Of a stretch of DNA of 64,000 bases, positions 21,701-43,518 are shown in pieces. The stretch lies in the NCBI GenBank assembly GCA_963070105.1, contig OY718806.1, forward strand, positions 2,948,865-3,012,864, read 5' to 3'. Made by a program: the position numbers and the translations under genes. Below the pieces are notes generated by a model. The model made no database searches. It was given only the letters and a program-made list of their open reading frames with translations, and had not been told where the DNA came from. The stretch comes from Litomosoides sigmodontis (lineage: Eukaryota > Nematoda > Chromadorea > Rhabditida > Onchocercidae). Numbering within the stretch: position 1 is the stretch's first letter; each line of letters starts with the position of its first letter.

Positions 21701-24281
21701 TTTGAATTTTGATTTTTGATTTTATGATGCTAGTTCTGAAATAGTGAAGAATTGCTAAAGCAAGAAAAAGTGTCATATGACTATAATAGCGAAAAAGTAT
21801 TGAAAAAAGATTTTAGCATTACTAAGTTTTCTGAAATAAAGAAAATTTTAATAAATGAAAAAATAGAGGTAAATTAATGTAAAATATTAACGGGAAGGAA
21901 TGCTGTAGAAGAATTTTTAAATCAATAAACAGAGACGTTTGAAGTGAGTTAAACCTGTTTACGTCAAGTTTGCCTGATTCACGTATGTTTCGCGTTGACA
22001 ACTATTAAAAATATAAGCATAAATATAAGATATGAGTAGCGAAAAAGTATCTTAAGGCATGCGGTGTTATTATTGAGCGATGATGTAAGGAAGGGTGGGT
22101 TGTGGGCATTGGAAATCTGTTGATGACAAACAGTGGTGCAACAGAGTGGGACACAGCACGAGACCGCTATGAAGGCCTATATTGACGTGAAGACACTGAG
22201 AAGATGAAGCTTGAATGCAATTAGCAAATGGTCATTTGATGGGCATTGTCCCGTAATGCACCAACTGATCGCTACACAACCATGTGTAATGCCTAACTCC
22301 AGCAACTCTTTCCTTGGCTTGTTTTCATCATAGTGCGTTTCATGGGCCTTAAGGGAATCAGTAAGGTGGAGCCAATACATTTAGCTAAAGCCTAGCTACA
22401 TTTGCTAGAAGTATTACTGCTATAGCGTTTTTAATCAAATGGGTTGCCATTAGCGTGCCAATCGAATAAATCTCCCTTTGAATACAACGCTCACCTCTCT
22501 CAAACTTCTTCAACCATTTCAAAAAGGTTTTTATGAGTCAATTTTGGAAAAAGAAATGAAAAAATTATGCGAAAGAAGATTTGTTTTTTGTCCTCTTTTG
22601 CTTAATCCTTCAAATTTTTACCATTTTATGAATAAATGAAGAATGATTATTAGTGTTTGAATCAAACGCGAAAATGATATAAAGCGATAAATTATGGAAA
22701 AGGAACAGGAAAAAACCGGCAGCGAATTACTACATTAAGTTTTGCTTGGGAAACCAATGAGTTGAAAATGTTAAATTTCGTTTAACAAAATAATTGAAAA
22801 GGCTGAAGCTTACCTTCATCCTATCCTGAAATCGAAATTTTGCAATTTGTAAAAAATTTTTGCTCAATGATTTCTGCCATCAATTATTATAAAAAATGTA
22901 CGCATTAAAAATAGAAAAATTTGAGTTGTTTTCTAGACGTTCTAATACCTAATTTTATTGAAGACGAGATCATAGCATTTTTCGGTAGAAGTAACCGATC
23001 AGTCAGTGAGCGTATCAAATATGCTACAGCTATCGCTGCCTGACGTTTTTTAATTGGTGATTCTGACGTACAGTGTGGGAGTGTGTTTTGGAATTATTTT
23101 GACAAAATTCAATATGAAAAAATAAGCTGCAACTGGCTTAGCAGTAAACATACCGATCTAGTAAAATTGAGGAATTTAGATCAGTAGTTTATGACCTATT
23201 ATTAGTGTTGCTAAGATTTCAAATGATAATTTGATTGATCCAATTTGAAACTTTTGCCATTAAGTTGTTTCTTTTATAGTAATAGTGAAAGGTTTCCGAC
23301 GACACATTCCATAATGAATGAGTGGGTAACACAAACAGCTCAGCATCAGTTTACCTATTAAACGTTTTATATAACAATAATGGATGTAAATGCAGTACTT
23401 ACGTTATGATGACGGACCGTAACAAAAAGATGACAATTAGAATACTGTGGAATAATTTCTGATGAGATCGCTTGTTTATTGGATGAAAAAAAAAGGACAG
23501 AGGAAGGTAAGTGCAAGGTTGATAAAAGTAATTATAGTATTATAACTGTCTTTCATGATTGCTACATAAAAGAGAAAAGGTTAAAATCGATAGAAATCAA
23601 TAAATGATCGCAACATTAATAAAATGCAAAATTAACCTCAAAAGAAATGATAGATGAAGATAAGTGTACGATTGATAAAATCTCAATGATTTCACAACTG
23701 ATAGTTTACTGATAATATTGTGGCTGGAGGTTTTATACTCTGTTTGGTAATAATTGTTATTTCTCAAGTTGATAGATAGCAGCTTCAAACTAGCAACAAC
23801 ATCTTTTCATCTTCCTAAAATTTTCATTTCAGGCTATATGCTGCGCAGTTTTGTTGAATTTAACAAATATTAGTTTTAAAAAATTTCATAAGTTACTAAT
23901 TTCAAATGAGCAATTGTGGCAGTAAAGAAAATGCCAACAGTCAAAAAAGAACACATTTATTTGATTTCAATTAGTTATCAAGCGATATTTCTATCAATCA
24001 TTTTTAAATAAAGCGTAATAACATTATATAAACTGTGCGAATTTACCTATATTATGCAAAACAGTAATTAAAACGTCCTACCAAACAGTAACTAAAACAC
24101 ATTAATTTTCTAGACCATTTCAACATTGACTGGTAATTAATCGCATCCCACCTACGGCATGAACATCTGCTACCCTTCGAAATAAGAAATTGAATTTGCA
24201 AAAAAAAATCTACTTCCCTATTTCATCATGCCGATGAAGCACAAAGCGACAACATGCTAGAATTAGTCGGAAGGATATCGC
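18718..24281. other. intergenic between JNK 5' end and canonical G-alpha 3' end
   Basis: About 5.6 kb in which I recognise no gene on either strand. It contains a CT-rich tract (20225-20299), short CA runs near 21080-21120, G-runs near 19117, and AT-rich sequence. It includes the JNK promoter side (near 18.7-19.5 kb) and the 3' UTR of the minus-strand G-alpha gene. Confidence 0.6.
20225..20299. repeat. CT-rich low-complexity tract
   Basis: Polypyrimidine sequence made of (CT)n, CCCT and TCCC units on the plus strand; compatible with simple-sequence expansion. Confidence 0.85.
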
Positions 24282-31457
<7,176 letters not shown>

Positions 31458-32005
31458 GGCGCCAACAGTGCGTTACAGTTCAACTATACCAAAAGAAGCA
31501 CGATGAAGTTCTCTCTATGTGATTTGGAACACAACAACACGATAATGGACCCGAGGAAACAGAGTCAAGAAGTTAGACGTTAGATCAACGTAATAACGAT
31601 AGATGTAATACAAACAATGGGATGATTTTAATCGGAAGATCAAAATCATGCTGTGATTATTTGATAAATGATTGCAGCAGTGATGAGGAATTTTATATAA
31701 AATTGCACAAGGAGCGATCAGTTAAGCGGTGGTGGCGTTTCATGTGATTCGCTTACTGATAAGTAAGCATCGGACAACATGGTTTGGACCAACTGATTTT
31801 CCCCTCTCATCAGTGAGTCAGTGAGGGCAAACGAAAAATTTTGCTTCGGTTTTTCAGCAGCGCTGAAGGATGCAAACACATGCAGTTGATAAATGAATTG
31901 GAAAAATTGCAGTTGAAGCTGAAACAGTCGCTGATAATGATGATGGTGGTTACCGCAATTCTCTGTGAAAGGACCACAACAGTGCTAGCGATCAGGAGGA
32001 AGGGA

Positions 32006-32107
32006 AAGGATGACCCTTAAGAGTACTACTTATCCTGGCACATTTCTCTACCTCTAAAGGATGACCCTTAAGAGTACTACTTATCCTGGCACATTTCTCT
32101 ACCTCTA
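32006..32107. repeat. 51-bp perfect tandem duplication
   Basis: The unit beginning AAGGATGACCCTTAAGAGTA and ending TCTCTACCTCTA occurs twice head to tail with no visible mismatch, about 550 bp upstream of the G-alpha start codon. Confidence 0.95.
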
Positions 32108-32548
32108 ATCCACTGTCGCTCCCGTCCTTATCCCTATGCTTGTCGCTGTTTTTTTTTGACACAACTTGACGTTATTTCGTTAAGTGACTGTTGCTGGTGA
32201 AGATGCTCCGTTGAAAAAAGGAGATAAGAATGTAATTGTGACAAGGGCCGTATTACTTGAACTAAGGCCTAGGCTGCTTCAAGCACCAGTCTGTGCCTAT
32301 AACCACCTCAAGGATCTATTAAAGGAATAGGCTTAAGACTCATTCTGGAAGACTCACATAAGAGCAACAAAATTTCAGCACTCCCTTCATCTGTTGCCTA
32401 TTCCGTATACTTCTCAGTTAGTTGCAGTCCTATACTCCCCTCAGTATCCATAAGCCATCGGATAAAGCAAGCAGTTGAGCAGCCATCAACGATCTCCCGA
32501 TAACCCCCAACCCTATCTCTCCCACACACCTACACACACATACGTACA

Positions 32549-32665
<117 letters not shown>

Positions 32666-35448
32666 TCACACATGCATATACACAGATCACACATGCATAC
32701 ACAAAAATGTATAGACATGAACTGGACCAATGGAAGCTCGTTACGCTTACCCATCCACCGTAAGAGCGTTCGATGTCCACGACTGTTGTCATTCGTACGT
32801 TTCTATGGCTCTCCTCGTTAAGTCTTTAGCAGATCTGAATGTAACTAACATAGTTACATATGCAATTTTTTTTTTCTAGAAATTAGCTAGCCGACTATTG
32901 CTGAAGCGTTTGAAGTGAGACAGAGACGAACTAACGAGCAGCTCTCTGAAGCAGAAAGCTAAACAGTAATTAGAAACCAATAATTGATGAAAATTCTCCT
33001 TTTTGCAGAGAAACGTTTTCCAGTCCACGTCACATACTTTTCTTCCTCATCTCATAACTTATCTCAGCCAACTGTCACTGCTCGAAGTAAGAGAGAAAAA
33101 AATGCTTGCAGTTAGACTATTGTCTTTCCAAATGAAGATATTCCAACAATTTTGCATAGTTTCAAGAAAGACAAGCTATCCTTCCTCTTTTTTCTCAAAC
33201 TAAACTAGAAAATGTTAATGCATGTGTACCGTACAATTTTTTTTTGGCTGATTTCAACAGGGTTTACTGATTGATAAAAAAATAGAACATAATTGTCAGT
33301 TGTATTTTGAACTCACTGAAAGTGCATTGAAAAAATGTCCTTGCTCGTGTCTTTGCTTTTGCTAACAAATTTTGTTCTAGCGGACAAAAGTTAGCACACT
33401 TTTCAAAAAAACACGAAACGTCTCACTTGTATGTTTAGCGAAAAAAAAGGACATGCGCATTTTGCACTTATATCTAATCATTGCTCCTCTACCAACTATT
33501 GGACAAAAATTTCCCAATCATTTCAAGATTTTTTCATTCTTTTTTTTAGTAAAATAGGAGTATAATTGACAACTCTGTTATTACTATGAATAACTACTAC
33601 TTTAAGTCTATGGATTGCGTGCACAGTTAGTAGTGTATCACTGAATAAGATAAAACTAAGCATCAACTAATCAAGCAACAAGTAATAAGGAAAACTAACG
33701 TTCATAACACTGTCTAGGAATAGGTTGTTTACTTGTATGCATCTAATAACACTGTATAATTAACTTATTTATTTTACTAAGTATATTTCGTTTAATCGAT
33801 AATATTGCAGAAAGAATGAGCTCTATCGAAAGGATACGCTGTGTGTTTCAAACGGTTTTTGACATTTTCAAATAATGTTAATTAATCATTATTGATTTAG
33901 GGATATGCCTAATGTAAGAACCAGTAAATCATCCGTTGATAAGAAGCTGGCTTTTGATATTTGACGGTGTAGATAGATTTTAATTTCGAAATAAAATTTG
34001 ATTGGGTGTAATATTTCCGAAAGCAAAAAAAATGAAATAAAACTTTAGTACAACCGCAAAAATTACGCTGCTCCTCGTTTGATACATGATTGATGTAGGA
34101 GCAGTGCTCAACGTTCATGATATGATCACTTCTTTCATCTCTGAAGATGACATGAAAAAAAATTTGTAGAAAAAATTTTTAATTTTCTACGTAATCTTAC
34201 TATGACTACCTACAGCACTTTCCATTTACAATAGTCTTTCATGAAGCACATTCTCCAGAGTTTGTCTAATAGCTATCTGTCTGTCAGCATTTACTTATTC
34301 GCATTAAACTGGTACAATCATCGCTAGATATTCATTAAGAGATTAAAAATCATAAGTTAATATTTGGCCGTTTAGTTAGATCATATTCATACACAATTAC
34401 AATTTGATTAGAAATACAAGGATCTAACCCATTTAAAAAAAAAAACCCATACACTGAGCAGGTACTTGAACCAAGTGAAACCCAAAAAAGACAAGAAAAA
34501 GACGACCAGTTCAACACGATCCACTAATGCAGTGAATTCTGGGCAGAGGTTGACTTGTCATCTAAACTTCCCGCATCCTAGCGAATTTCTTTAGCAGTCT
34601 TCCTTTTGTGCAGATACATGCACATGGCAGACCGACTCACACCCTCGACAAGTTTACGCTAATTCTCGAATAAGGTACAAAAAAAAGATCAATCCCGGTC
34701 CATTAGTTAATAATCGCCTTTACTAGATTGAGAGATGCAAACTTGGTATCAAAGTTGCGTCAGCATTCACGCAAACAGATTTGTTTCGCCATTACATTTT
34801 TACCGCCCTATAAACTATTTTTAGAAAAAAATTTAATGACCCTTGGGCATATTCTGTAGCATTTAAGCATTCAAGATAAAACTGAAAGTGAAGGAAGATC
34901 ATAAACTAAATCAATTCATAGAAAATAAAAAAAAATTAGCATCATTCTTAAAACAAAAAGTTCCTATTTGTAAATTCTGTTTAACAGGATGAGTGCTCTA
35001 CTAGGACCTCAGTGGTTTATTTAGTATTTGTGCTATGAAAGTAGGATCATAAAGCATTCAACAAAGCTACAAAGTGATCCATGGAAAATGTAAAACATGT
35101 GAAAATTAGTTATAAAAAATAAAACATGAAAATTAACTTCAGAAAGTATAAAACATACGAAAATTAACTCAAAAAAATCTAAAACGTGCAAAAACCAACT
35201 TGAACAATTTCAATAAATTTCTATTCAAAAGTCGTAAATATGTGATAAGCACAATATTCCCTAGAAGATATTAACATTTGATATTCTTACGTTTATGAAA
35301 AACTATTTTCAAGAGATACGGACAAAAGCAAAACATATAACCTATGCGAAAATTTTGTTGTATACAGGATATAACAATTTTTTATTCGAGATAAACATTT
35401 GTCAAACATAAAAACATGAAACAGTACAGGTAACATTTATTATCCATA

Positions 35449-38427
35449 TTAGAACCCATATTTTCTCGCCGATGTTCGTTTGTTATGTCGATTCACAGAC
35501 CACTGCTCAGCAAGTTGCTCTTCTCTAGCTACTGCCTAAAATGATTTCACTAGTTGTCCCGAATGAATAGTAATGTAACTAAATGAAATCCAATTAAAAG
35601 GATAAGAACAAAATATACTGCAGTCGTAATTCACTAAGGTAAAATACTTACAATACTGGCAAGATATGTAATCTGATGTTTTCTTCGTGCCACCATGTTA
35701 AGGGCATCTTTGCTTTTCGGTATATTAGCAAGATGAGATAAAGTTGCTTCAGCAACCGATTTGTTATGAAGATTTTTGAGAAGCGTTGCACGCACATTAG
35801 GGCCCAGAACCTTAAGAAATCTACTCTTTTATTGTGGAAAAACTGAATAAAATCATATAGTATAAGCTTTGATTATAAGAACTCACATATCAATGATGAC
35901 GATTTAAAAAAACGCTTACCTGATCAACACTAACATCCACCATATTTTCCATGGCCTCAGCTGCGTTGGAAACCGTGCCACCCAAATGTGCAATATCGCG
36001 TGAATAAATCATACATAAAGCTTGCTAGAAATTGTGATAATTTAAGGTTTCGCTATATTCATAACAATATTAAATCATATGCGCAGAACATACGCAAGAT
36101 CTAAAAAAAAAAGTGATCGATGAAACTTACACTGTCGTCAATTGCTCCAGATGACATAGCAGTGGAAGACGCATCACGACACTCCTCAGTAATTTCTGGA
36201 TCAGAAATGAAAGCAGATATATTATTCTCAACTTTCATATCATCCACTAGTTCGACCTATAACTCAGAGAATCAATACATACAACAACTTTTACTAATTA
36301 ATGTCAGAATCTGTTGCACAGTTTGAATATTCGTAATCAACTTTATAAAAAAGCCTTGCAAGATTTGAAGCACAAGAGAACTGAAAAAAGATTACTACGA
36401 CTATAAGAACTTCATAGGTTTTGAGTGAATACCGATATTGTTTAACATTAAAAGCGAATTTCATAATAAATGTCAGTCAAAGGAGATATAATGCAATAAA
36501 CTTAGGGTTTAAAAACGTCAAATTGTCACACCGGAAATTTTTTCGCTAGTTTTGACAGAAAGCTTGACGATTATATATTTTTACAACAACATTTACAACA
36601 AATCCTGACTTAGGCATTAAAATTAATTGGAAAATGCTTCTAAGCTCGGATTATAGCACATGCACTAAACTGCTAGCCTAAAAACCTCTATCCCATGTGA
36701 CACTGAACCGTGAACAATAAAAGACACGCAAGAAATCCAAATTAAAACAGACTTGTTCATGTTTCTTGCCACGTGAAATGTCTGAAGCAGATGTAATATT
36801 CGGTGCCACAAGAGGATTATCAATTGCTTTAAGACCAAAGAAGTCTGTTGAATCATGATCTTCGTCAGACTCCTCGTTATATTCTTCGTCAGCAAATTTC
36901 GTTTGTTTTGAAACTTCTTCAGCACCAAGAACCTATAAAACAACTGCCATTGAACGGCAAAAACACTACATTACTATGAAATCAGCAACAGTGCCAATAA
37001 ATTTAAATTTTTAAACTGAAGAATAAATAGATTTGCTAACTTCATGCATTTTAGTATTTCCTGAAAAGTGTTTACTGTTGGACGCGAAAAGATTTAATTT
37101 TCTTGAAATTCCTGAAGCATTCTTAGGTTCAGGTAAGACTGCGAGGAGATTAGCTGATGAATTTGCTTTCGAATGATCTGGCTGCTGAAAGATTAAAATG
37201 ATTGTAACGCGCGCTCGAAAATTAAAGCTACACAGTGAACACTATTAACGAATTCGTCTCTCTAAGACATCGGAATAAATATATCTCGTCGCTACAAAGA
37301 AAAAATTCTATAATATCGAAGCAACAGGAAGAAGTTGAAAATATTTGAAGTTGGCTTGAAAATATGAAGTGACATAATTATAAAGTAGTTTGAAGACGAA
37401 CATGACTGTTAACCAAATGACACCTCCTGAGACTACATTGAGAAATTCTCGGCCCCGTTACCGCTTCCCGAAATATAAAAAACAATCTGGCATCTACTCA
37501 CACCGGTAAGTCAAAATAAGAATATATTACCTCATCACATTCTTTTTCTTTTCCACAACTTAAGCCTTTTAATCCGCTAAAAGCTTGTATGACAACCATC
37601 TTCTTTGCCTTAGTTCTGTTGCTTGCGAGATTCATGCTACAAGCAAAACAAACAATTACTGTGTACCGCAAAAATTTTTCAGTGAAATCTTTTTTTTTCA
37701 ACTGCAAGAATTCTAAATAAGGGAATGATAAGAATCAAGGATCAAGTGTCTTACATGAAGATAAAATTCGAAAAACATGAATTATCTGAACTCTGCCGTT
37801 GTTCAAGAGGAACTGGATATACAAATGTTGACAGTTTAAAAAAAAGAACCTAGTCTGATTGCTTTCCGAACCATTATTTGTATGATGCGTACTATGGCGT
37901 TTCCGTTTTTTCTTGGTTTTCTTTGCTAACTTCAGTTCCCAATCTTTTCGCTTTACCAAATCGTCTAATTCTTTCTCCTCTTGTATAATTTTACCAGCTT
38001 GTGATACTGTGGGCGGTAAATTTGTTAATATTGACAGTCCTCCTTCTAGAAATGTAATCATTATTGACCAATAATACAAAATTATGTATGTTCTCAAAAA
38101 TTATAAGTTCTAAAAAGAACTCCAATTCCCGAAAGGCAGAGGTAGAGAGTAAGTTAACAGTATAAAAAATGCTGACAAATTCACCTTACTGAAAAAGTTG
38201 AAATAATGGCATAGACAAGAAGTCTTACCAGTATTGGTAACACTGTCATACTCTCCCATCGCAGAATCATCCTGTTGCCTGGATCCACCTACCGTCTCAT
38301 CGTCTTTTATCGCAGATGTCAGACGTCTTTTACGGTTGGAAACCACTTCCGCATGAATGCATTCTTCATCCTGTGCTTCATCAAAATCATCCTCATCGCT
38401 TCCAGCATAATCAACTAAGCTTAACAT
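35449..38427 (-). CDS. PRCC: PRCC orthologue (proline-rich protein PRCC family)
   Basis: Nuclear protein family whose human member is associated with pre-mRNA splicing and binds MAD2B; first known from a renal carcinoma fusion. Nine in-phase exons: 38229-38427 (ATG), 37850-38045, 37531-37636, 37041-37184, 36753-36932, 36131-36256, 35920-36024, 35652-35810, 35449-35535 (TAA); about 433 residues. Family marks: the N-terminus MLSLVDYAGSDEDDFDEA, GGLSILTNLPP, a basic stretch (KKTKKKRKRH) typical of nuclear localisation, LLAVLPEPKNASG, acidic DEDHDSTDFFGL, and the hallmark C-terminus RRKHQITYLA followed by SARKYGF. The human protein is longer and rich in Pro; this one lacks the long Pro-rich N-terminal region. 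The donor at 36752 is weak (GTCTGT) and is chosen by phase. C. elegans symbol not assigned. Confidence 0.9.
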
Positions 38428-40649
38428 CCGACCTACAAATTATTCAGCTTTCATTATCGAAACAAATACTGCTTTATCACAGATCTAGGAATTCAAAAAT
38501 TTAAATGTCCACAGACAAGGTGTATAATTTCTGAAGATTACTAAGCACACTTTGTAAAGCACCTCGCCACCTCATATCCGTGTCACTCAGATAAATCTCA
38601 CTCCCGCAAAAAACACGGCCGCACATACGTTTCACGAATGCCAACACTGCTGATGCATTCCAGCACTCGAAGATGCATGGCCTATTGTGAAAACGTAGTC
38701 CCATCTGCTGGTGGAATTATAGCGGAAATTTGAATGGCTCAGAAGTAAAGCAAGGTTTTCAGTTTTTGAAATGTGGTGGAAGGAAAGGAATAGGAAAGGT
38801 ATAGGAAAAAGCGATGCCATTTTGAAAAGTTAAATTTGTGAAAAGATAGCAGAAGGAGGAGGAACAGACCGATAAAGTGAAAAAGTGAACGATAACCCCC
38901 GCACGAAACAGGACGTGGAAAAATATCTTTGTGCCATTAGGGGAAAATGTTGAAATGTGCATGATAGAATTTCAGCATTACTAATTATATTGGTAAAACC
39001 AATTGTGAATATGAATTCTACCAGTACAATCGATTAATTATCAGAATTTATGCATTAGGACTGTACGAATGAAAATTTTTCGCGAGACTGATAAACCGAC
39101 TGCTTAATTTCAATGCACATTTGTTTTTGCAAGCAATTAAAGGCAGAAGTTTCATTCTGTTAGCGTCAGTCATGGATATTTGAAAAGTTAAACCAAATTT
39201 ACAAGTACTTTGATCTCATTGATTTTTCTTTTCTTAGCAAATTTTGAAGACATTAGCTATGCATCGGAGAAGTACAATCAATGTCACAGTATTAAAATAG
39301 TCAAATATTGCATCTACACTTGATTGCATTAATATGATGGAAAAAAATACTTATTGATGAATAGTTTAAAACGAACAGATCTCAAAGAAGAATTTAATAG
39401 CACTCAACAAACTTATATTTCATTATGTCTCTTAAATGAAATGATATTTGTTCCTGTCTTTTCGAATTTCTTCGCAATTTATAGGTAAAGAAAATGTTTG
39501 AACAGTACGGGCGCTTTCCTGTCGTTTTTTTTTCATTTTCACTCATTTTTTTTGGAACAAGAAGGAAAAAAACTAGCAGAAATGCAAATTTTGTTTTTTT
39601 TTTTGACAATACTTTATGTGCTAATGCTACTGATTCATTTCTGTAAAGGCTTCATTTTTTACTAATTTTTTTAGCAATTTTATACATGACCTGATTGATT
39701 TTGGTTGGTTGATTTGTGAAAATTGCATTTAACATAATTCAAGCAATGAAACATAATTTGTCTACCAAATTATATTCGTTGTGCTTGAGGAAAAATACCG
39801 AAATAAACAATTTGACTGGAATCATACTGATAATGCTCTAGCAATATTTTGCCGTGGACGAATTTGAATTGATTGTTCTGGGAGTAATGTAAATTGCATT
39901 TTGCTTCATCAAATAAGAAATTAAGCTGATAGAATTTCGAGAACACAAAAAAAAACATTCATTTGCAATATCGTCGCGAATTAGCTCCTGAAATAATCGA
40001 TTGCATTCATTTTAAAATATTTTATTGATGAACAAAAAACCTTATGTGAATGGAAGAATTCAAATACATGCATGATTAGTAAGATGAAAATTACTTCTTT
40101 CGATATCCTCAGTATATAGCACTATTTCTACGATTCAGTAAGCATATCAAAGTTGATGGAGAATATCGTGGTATCAGAGGAGAATTAGGAATTATCGGAA
40201 TCGGAGTGAAGTTGACTTGATAAGCTATGTATGATGAATGAAAATGTTAGCAATCAGAAACGCAATGAACTAAATGAGTGAACTAGTTATGCAAGTCCAG
40301 TAACTTCATTTACATTTTACGACCTGTTATTGCTGAATAATTTAGGGCTTATTATTACTGAATGCACATAGGAAGAAATTTCCCGGCAACATTAGATAAT
40401 CCATGAGATATAACTCAAATTCAGGTCAATTCAAGTCAATGTCAATTTTCAGCAGTAATTGGTTTAACTTTAAAAAACTCGTTTATAAATCCCGACCTGA
40501 TATGCGATGATACAATAGCAGAAAATTTCAAGAGGATAGGAAAATAATATCATTAACTTCCCATTTCACTTGAAACTTTAACGAATTCTAAATTTTTGAA
40601 TTTTAATTTACATGTAATGTAGCTGTTTCTGTGAAAAAGGAAGCATTAT
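38428..40649. other. intergenic between PRCC and the 8-Cys secreted gene
   Basis: No convincing gene. A 67-residue open frame on the minus strand (38501-38704) has no recognisable feature and no clear splice partner. The rest is AT-rich with several T-homopolymers. Confidence 0.5.
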
Positions 40650-42116
40650 CTACGCAAACGTAATTCGCCAATTTCTCGCTCGTTTCTGCTCATCTTCTGA
40701 GTCGTCATATTCAAATAATTTCTGATTTTGTCGATAAAAAATTCGTGAATCACGCGCAAAACCACATCGCACTTCAAACGTTATAGTTGTATTTATGCAG
40801 TCACCGGAACGCCACAAATACCTAAAACGTCTACGTGGTAATTGTTACGCTTCGATAGAAATATTTTACGCAAGAAATACATTTGTTATGTGAAAGTAAT
40901 AATGAATGATATAACCAACCAATCCTCACGGAATCTTTCGAGCATATAATTGTAGTGAATGTTACAGGCATGATTCCACGTCGGTATCTTCGCCAATACA
41001 CTTGTATCGTCTGATTCTTCGCACATTATACGACAGTAAATTTTCGTCTCATTCCCTTTCTAATTAGTTTTCAATCATTTAGTGTATTTTTTTTTGTATA
41101 ACTCATTAACTGTGTCATACAGAAGAGAAGAAATTAGATAGAATCATTTTTGAGGAAATATAATTCGACATAATCATTGTGCAAAGATCACCGCTTTATT
41201 TTGTAGCTAATAAATATCAGACCTATTCGATGCATCACTTACTGAAGTGTTTTATCTAGCCGAAGAGAATCATTGCTTTATTTCTTTCATGCATGCGTGA
41301 TAGGAATTATGAGTGCTGTGTAGTCATTTAGTGAAGCATGTTTCAAGAGCTAGGATAATTTCAAGATTTTTTTCCACGTTTTTGTCTTCACTAAATTGAA
41401 TGATAAAATCCAGTTTCGCAAAAAATGCTAACCTCACCAGTTTCCTCGTAACATAAAGGATTCAGTTCAGCTTTTGACTCCGGATTATGTAAAGCACAGC
41501 GTGATACGCGGTGACCTGCTATGGCTTCACACTCTAATTTTCGAGTTGCTAAAATTTTTTGAATGATCAATTACAATAACTGTCCTGTCATTTGATCATT
41601 TATTGTTTCATTTCAACGATTTCCTGCAGGCAATAAATTTTCTACGAATTGTGAGAGGTAATAAGCAGTAAGATATCAATAAGTGATACCTGTCAAGTAG
41701 TGCTCCAAGTATAGGTTACTTTCACAACAACAAAATATTATATATCATAGGTTAACTGAAGGATTTCCCAATCAGTTATCTGATTTTAATTCTTATTCAC
41801 AACTCCCTTAGCTTACACATGAGATTCTGACGAAGAAAACTTTCGGTTCATTTCCCAAAAAAAGATAATTCATTGTGAAGTTACAAGTAGAAATTAGGAT
41901 TAAAAAAAAAAACGGACGAATTGCAGTTTTTGCTAGTTGCTTTACTTTTTGCTTCCTAATATTAGGTTGAGTAATGAGGAATTTTTGCGCATAAAAAGAG
42001 TCGATTGTGATAAGAAACTTACTCCAGTAATAGGGTTTTTTCGGAGCAGCATCAGAAATGTCAAGCAGTACGACACTTACAATAATCATCGCTTGAAGCT
42101 GATGTCGGATATCCAT
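40650..42116 (-). CDS. secreted 8-cysteine protein of unknown family
   Basis: Four exons in phase: 42023-42116 (ATG), 41433-41548, 40920-41059, 40650-40821 (TAG); about 173 residues. The N-terminus MDIRHQLQAMIIVSVVLLDI is a clear signal peptide with a likely cut near SDA/APKK. The mature part holds eight cysteines (in LECEA, SRCAL, PLCYE, YCRIMCE, HACNI, GDCIN, VRCGF) and two N-glycosylation sequons (NET, NTT), and ends in an acidic then basic tail. No other membrane segment. The exon 2 donor is placed at GGTGAG then GTTAGC because the nearer GTGAGG would put exon 3 out of frame. I do not recognise the family. A secreted or excreted worm protein is a reasonable inference; its role is unknown. 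Confidence 0.72.
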
Positions 42117-43518
42117 TTGATGTTACTGCTTGGGAAAACAACAAATTAGGATTGCGGTAAAGTGTAGAGCACGACAATGGCGCAAGTTGCTGTTGTGAAG
42201 GCAGAAATTTTTAGCGCTGTTTTACGGCTATCTTAATGGAATATTACCCGTTTGGTCATCCACTGTTGTTGGGTGTTTGTTTATGCTGTTGATTGATGAG
42301 ACTGATTGCACTACTGACAAATTAACTGAAGACAACAACAAAGACATTGAAACTGGTAGTTTGGATGGAATGCTGGTACCACTGAGTGAGCCGTGACACT
42401 TCATATTCGATCAAATCTCTCCTTGAAACGCATTGCTTAATTAAAAAAGCGAAAAACTAATCATTATTTCCGATAACCAAAACTGTTACTACCTTTTTAA
42501 AACGAGTTATCATATTACCTTTTGTATCGCTATCATTAATGCTTTGAAAATTTCAGCTTGCTTTAAACTTTATTATTGAACGCATAAAATATTAAAGCTT
42601 CTTTGTTCAATGCTTGAAAGCAGTGATGCCTGTCCTACACGAGCGGAAACGAGTCTACTGTGACGAATAAGCTGTACAACTGATATTCTGCCGATAGTTT
42701 GCCTCAACTCATTAAACGGCTCTTCTTCACACATTTTGTTCTCTTCATGTCTCTTTAGTGAAGTCTGTGAGAAGTTGAATTCAAACGACTGATGTTGTAT
42801 CAGTGTAAAATCGTTATTTCTTTCATATACACTCAATCAACATGATAATACAATGAATGCCAAGGCTTAATGATAACAATTTCCAAAGTAATTTGCATAA
42901 GCCTAGCTTCATACATCAGTACTTTGTAGCATTCTAGAAAGGAATCGATGAGGTATTGTTGCAGTTGAAGTTATCACAATTTCCTGGCAGCATTCTTCTA
43001 CGTGCACTTTAAACCCAGTAAATTTTGATAATTTTGCTTCGCTGATAAAGACCACGAATCATTTATCTGAAAAGTATGCACACCAAATCCCTCACTTCAA
43101 TCAAAATTCCTGAAACACTTCCTATAACATAACCACACGTCATTCTCATCCAATTCAAATACGAATATATCCAATAAAGAATTTAGTAGGCACTTCAAGT
43201 ACGGCCGTCCTTGATGATTTAATTATTGCGGTGATAACAGTGATAATAGCGAAAATTTACGAAATTAGTTAAGCGAAGAATGTAAATTTTCCACCTGATA
43301 ATTTTCATTAGTTAATTAGTCACTGTTTTGTCGCTGTCCATTTGGCGTTTGGAAGCAAATGACAAATGAAATGATTAGAATGCGATGTAGTTTGGGCAGG
43401 TCATTTTCAGAATCATTTAAATAAGAGAGAAATTTTAAAAAGCATCAAATAAAAATAAAAAAATCGATGTGTCATTCACACGAGGCACAGTCATCAGCGA
43501 TCGATCCGTACTGTCTCT

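Noticed and set aside
34545..34660. Possible transposase-like remnant on the minus strand
   Set aside because: A short peptide resembling a helix-turn-helix start was seen, but it is too short and has no terminal repeats.
38501..38704. 67-residue minus-strand frame upstream of PRCC
   Set aside because: No signal peptide, motif or splice partner; probably chance in the PRCC 5' flank.
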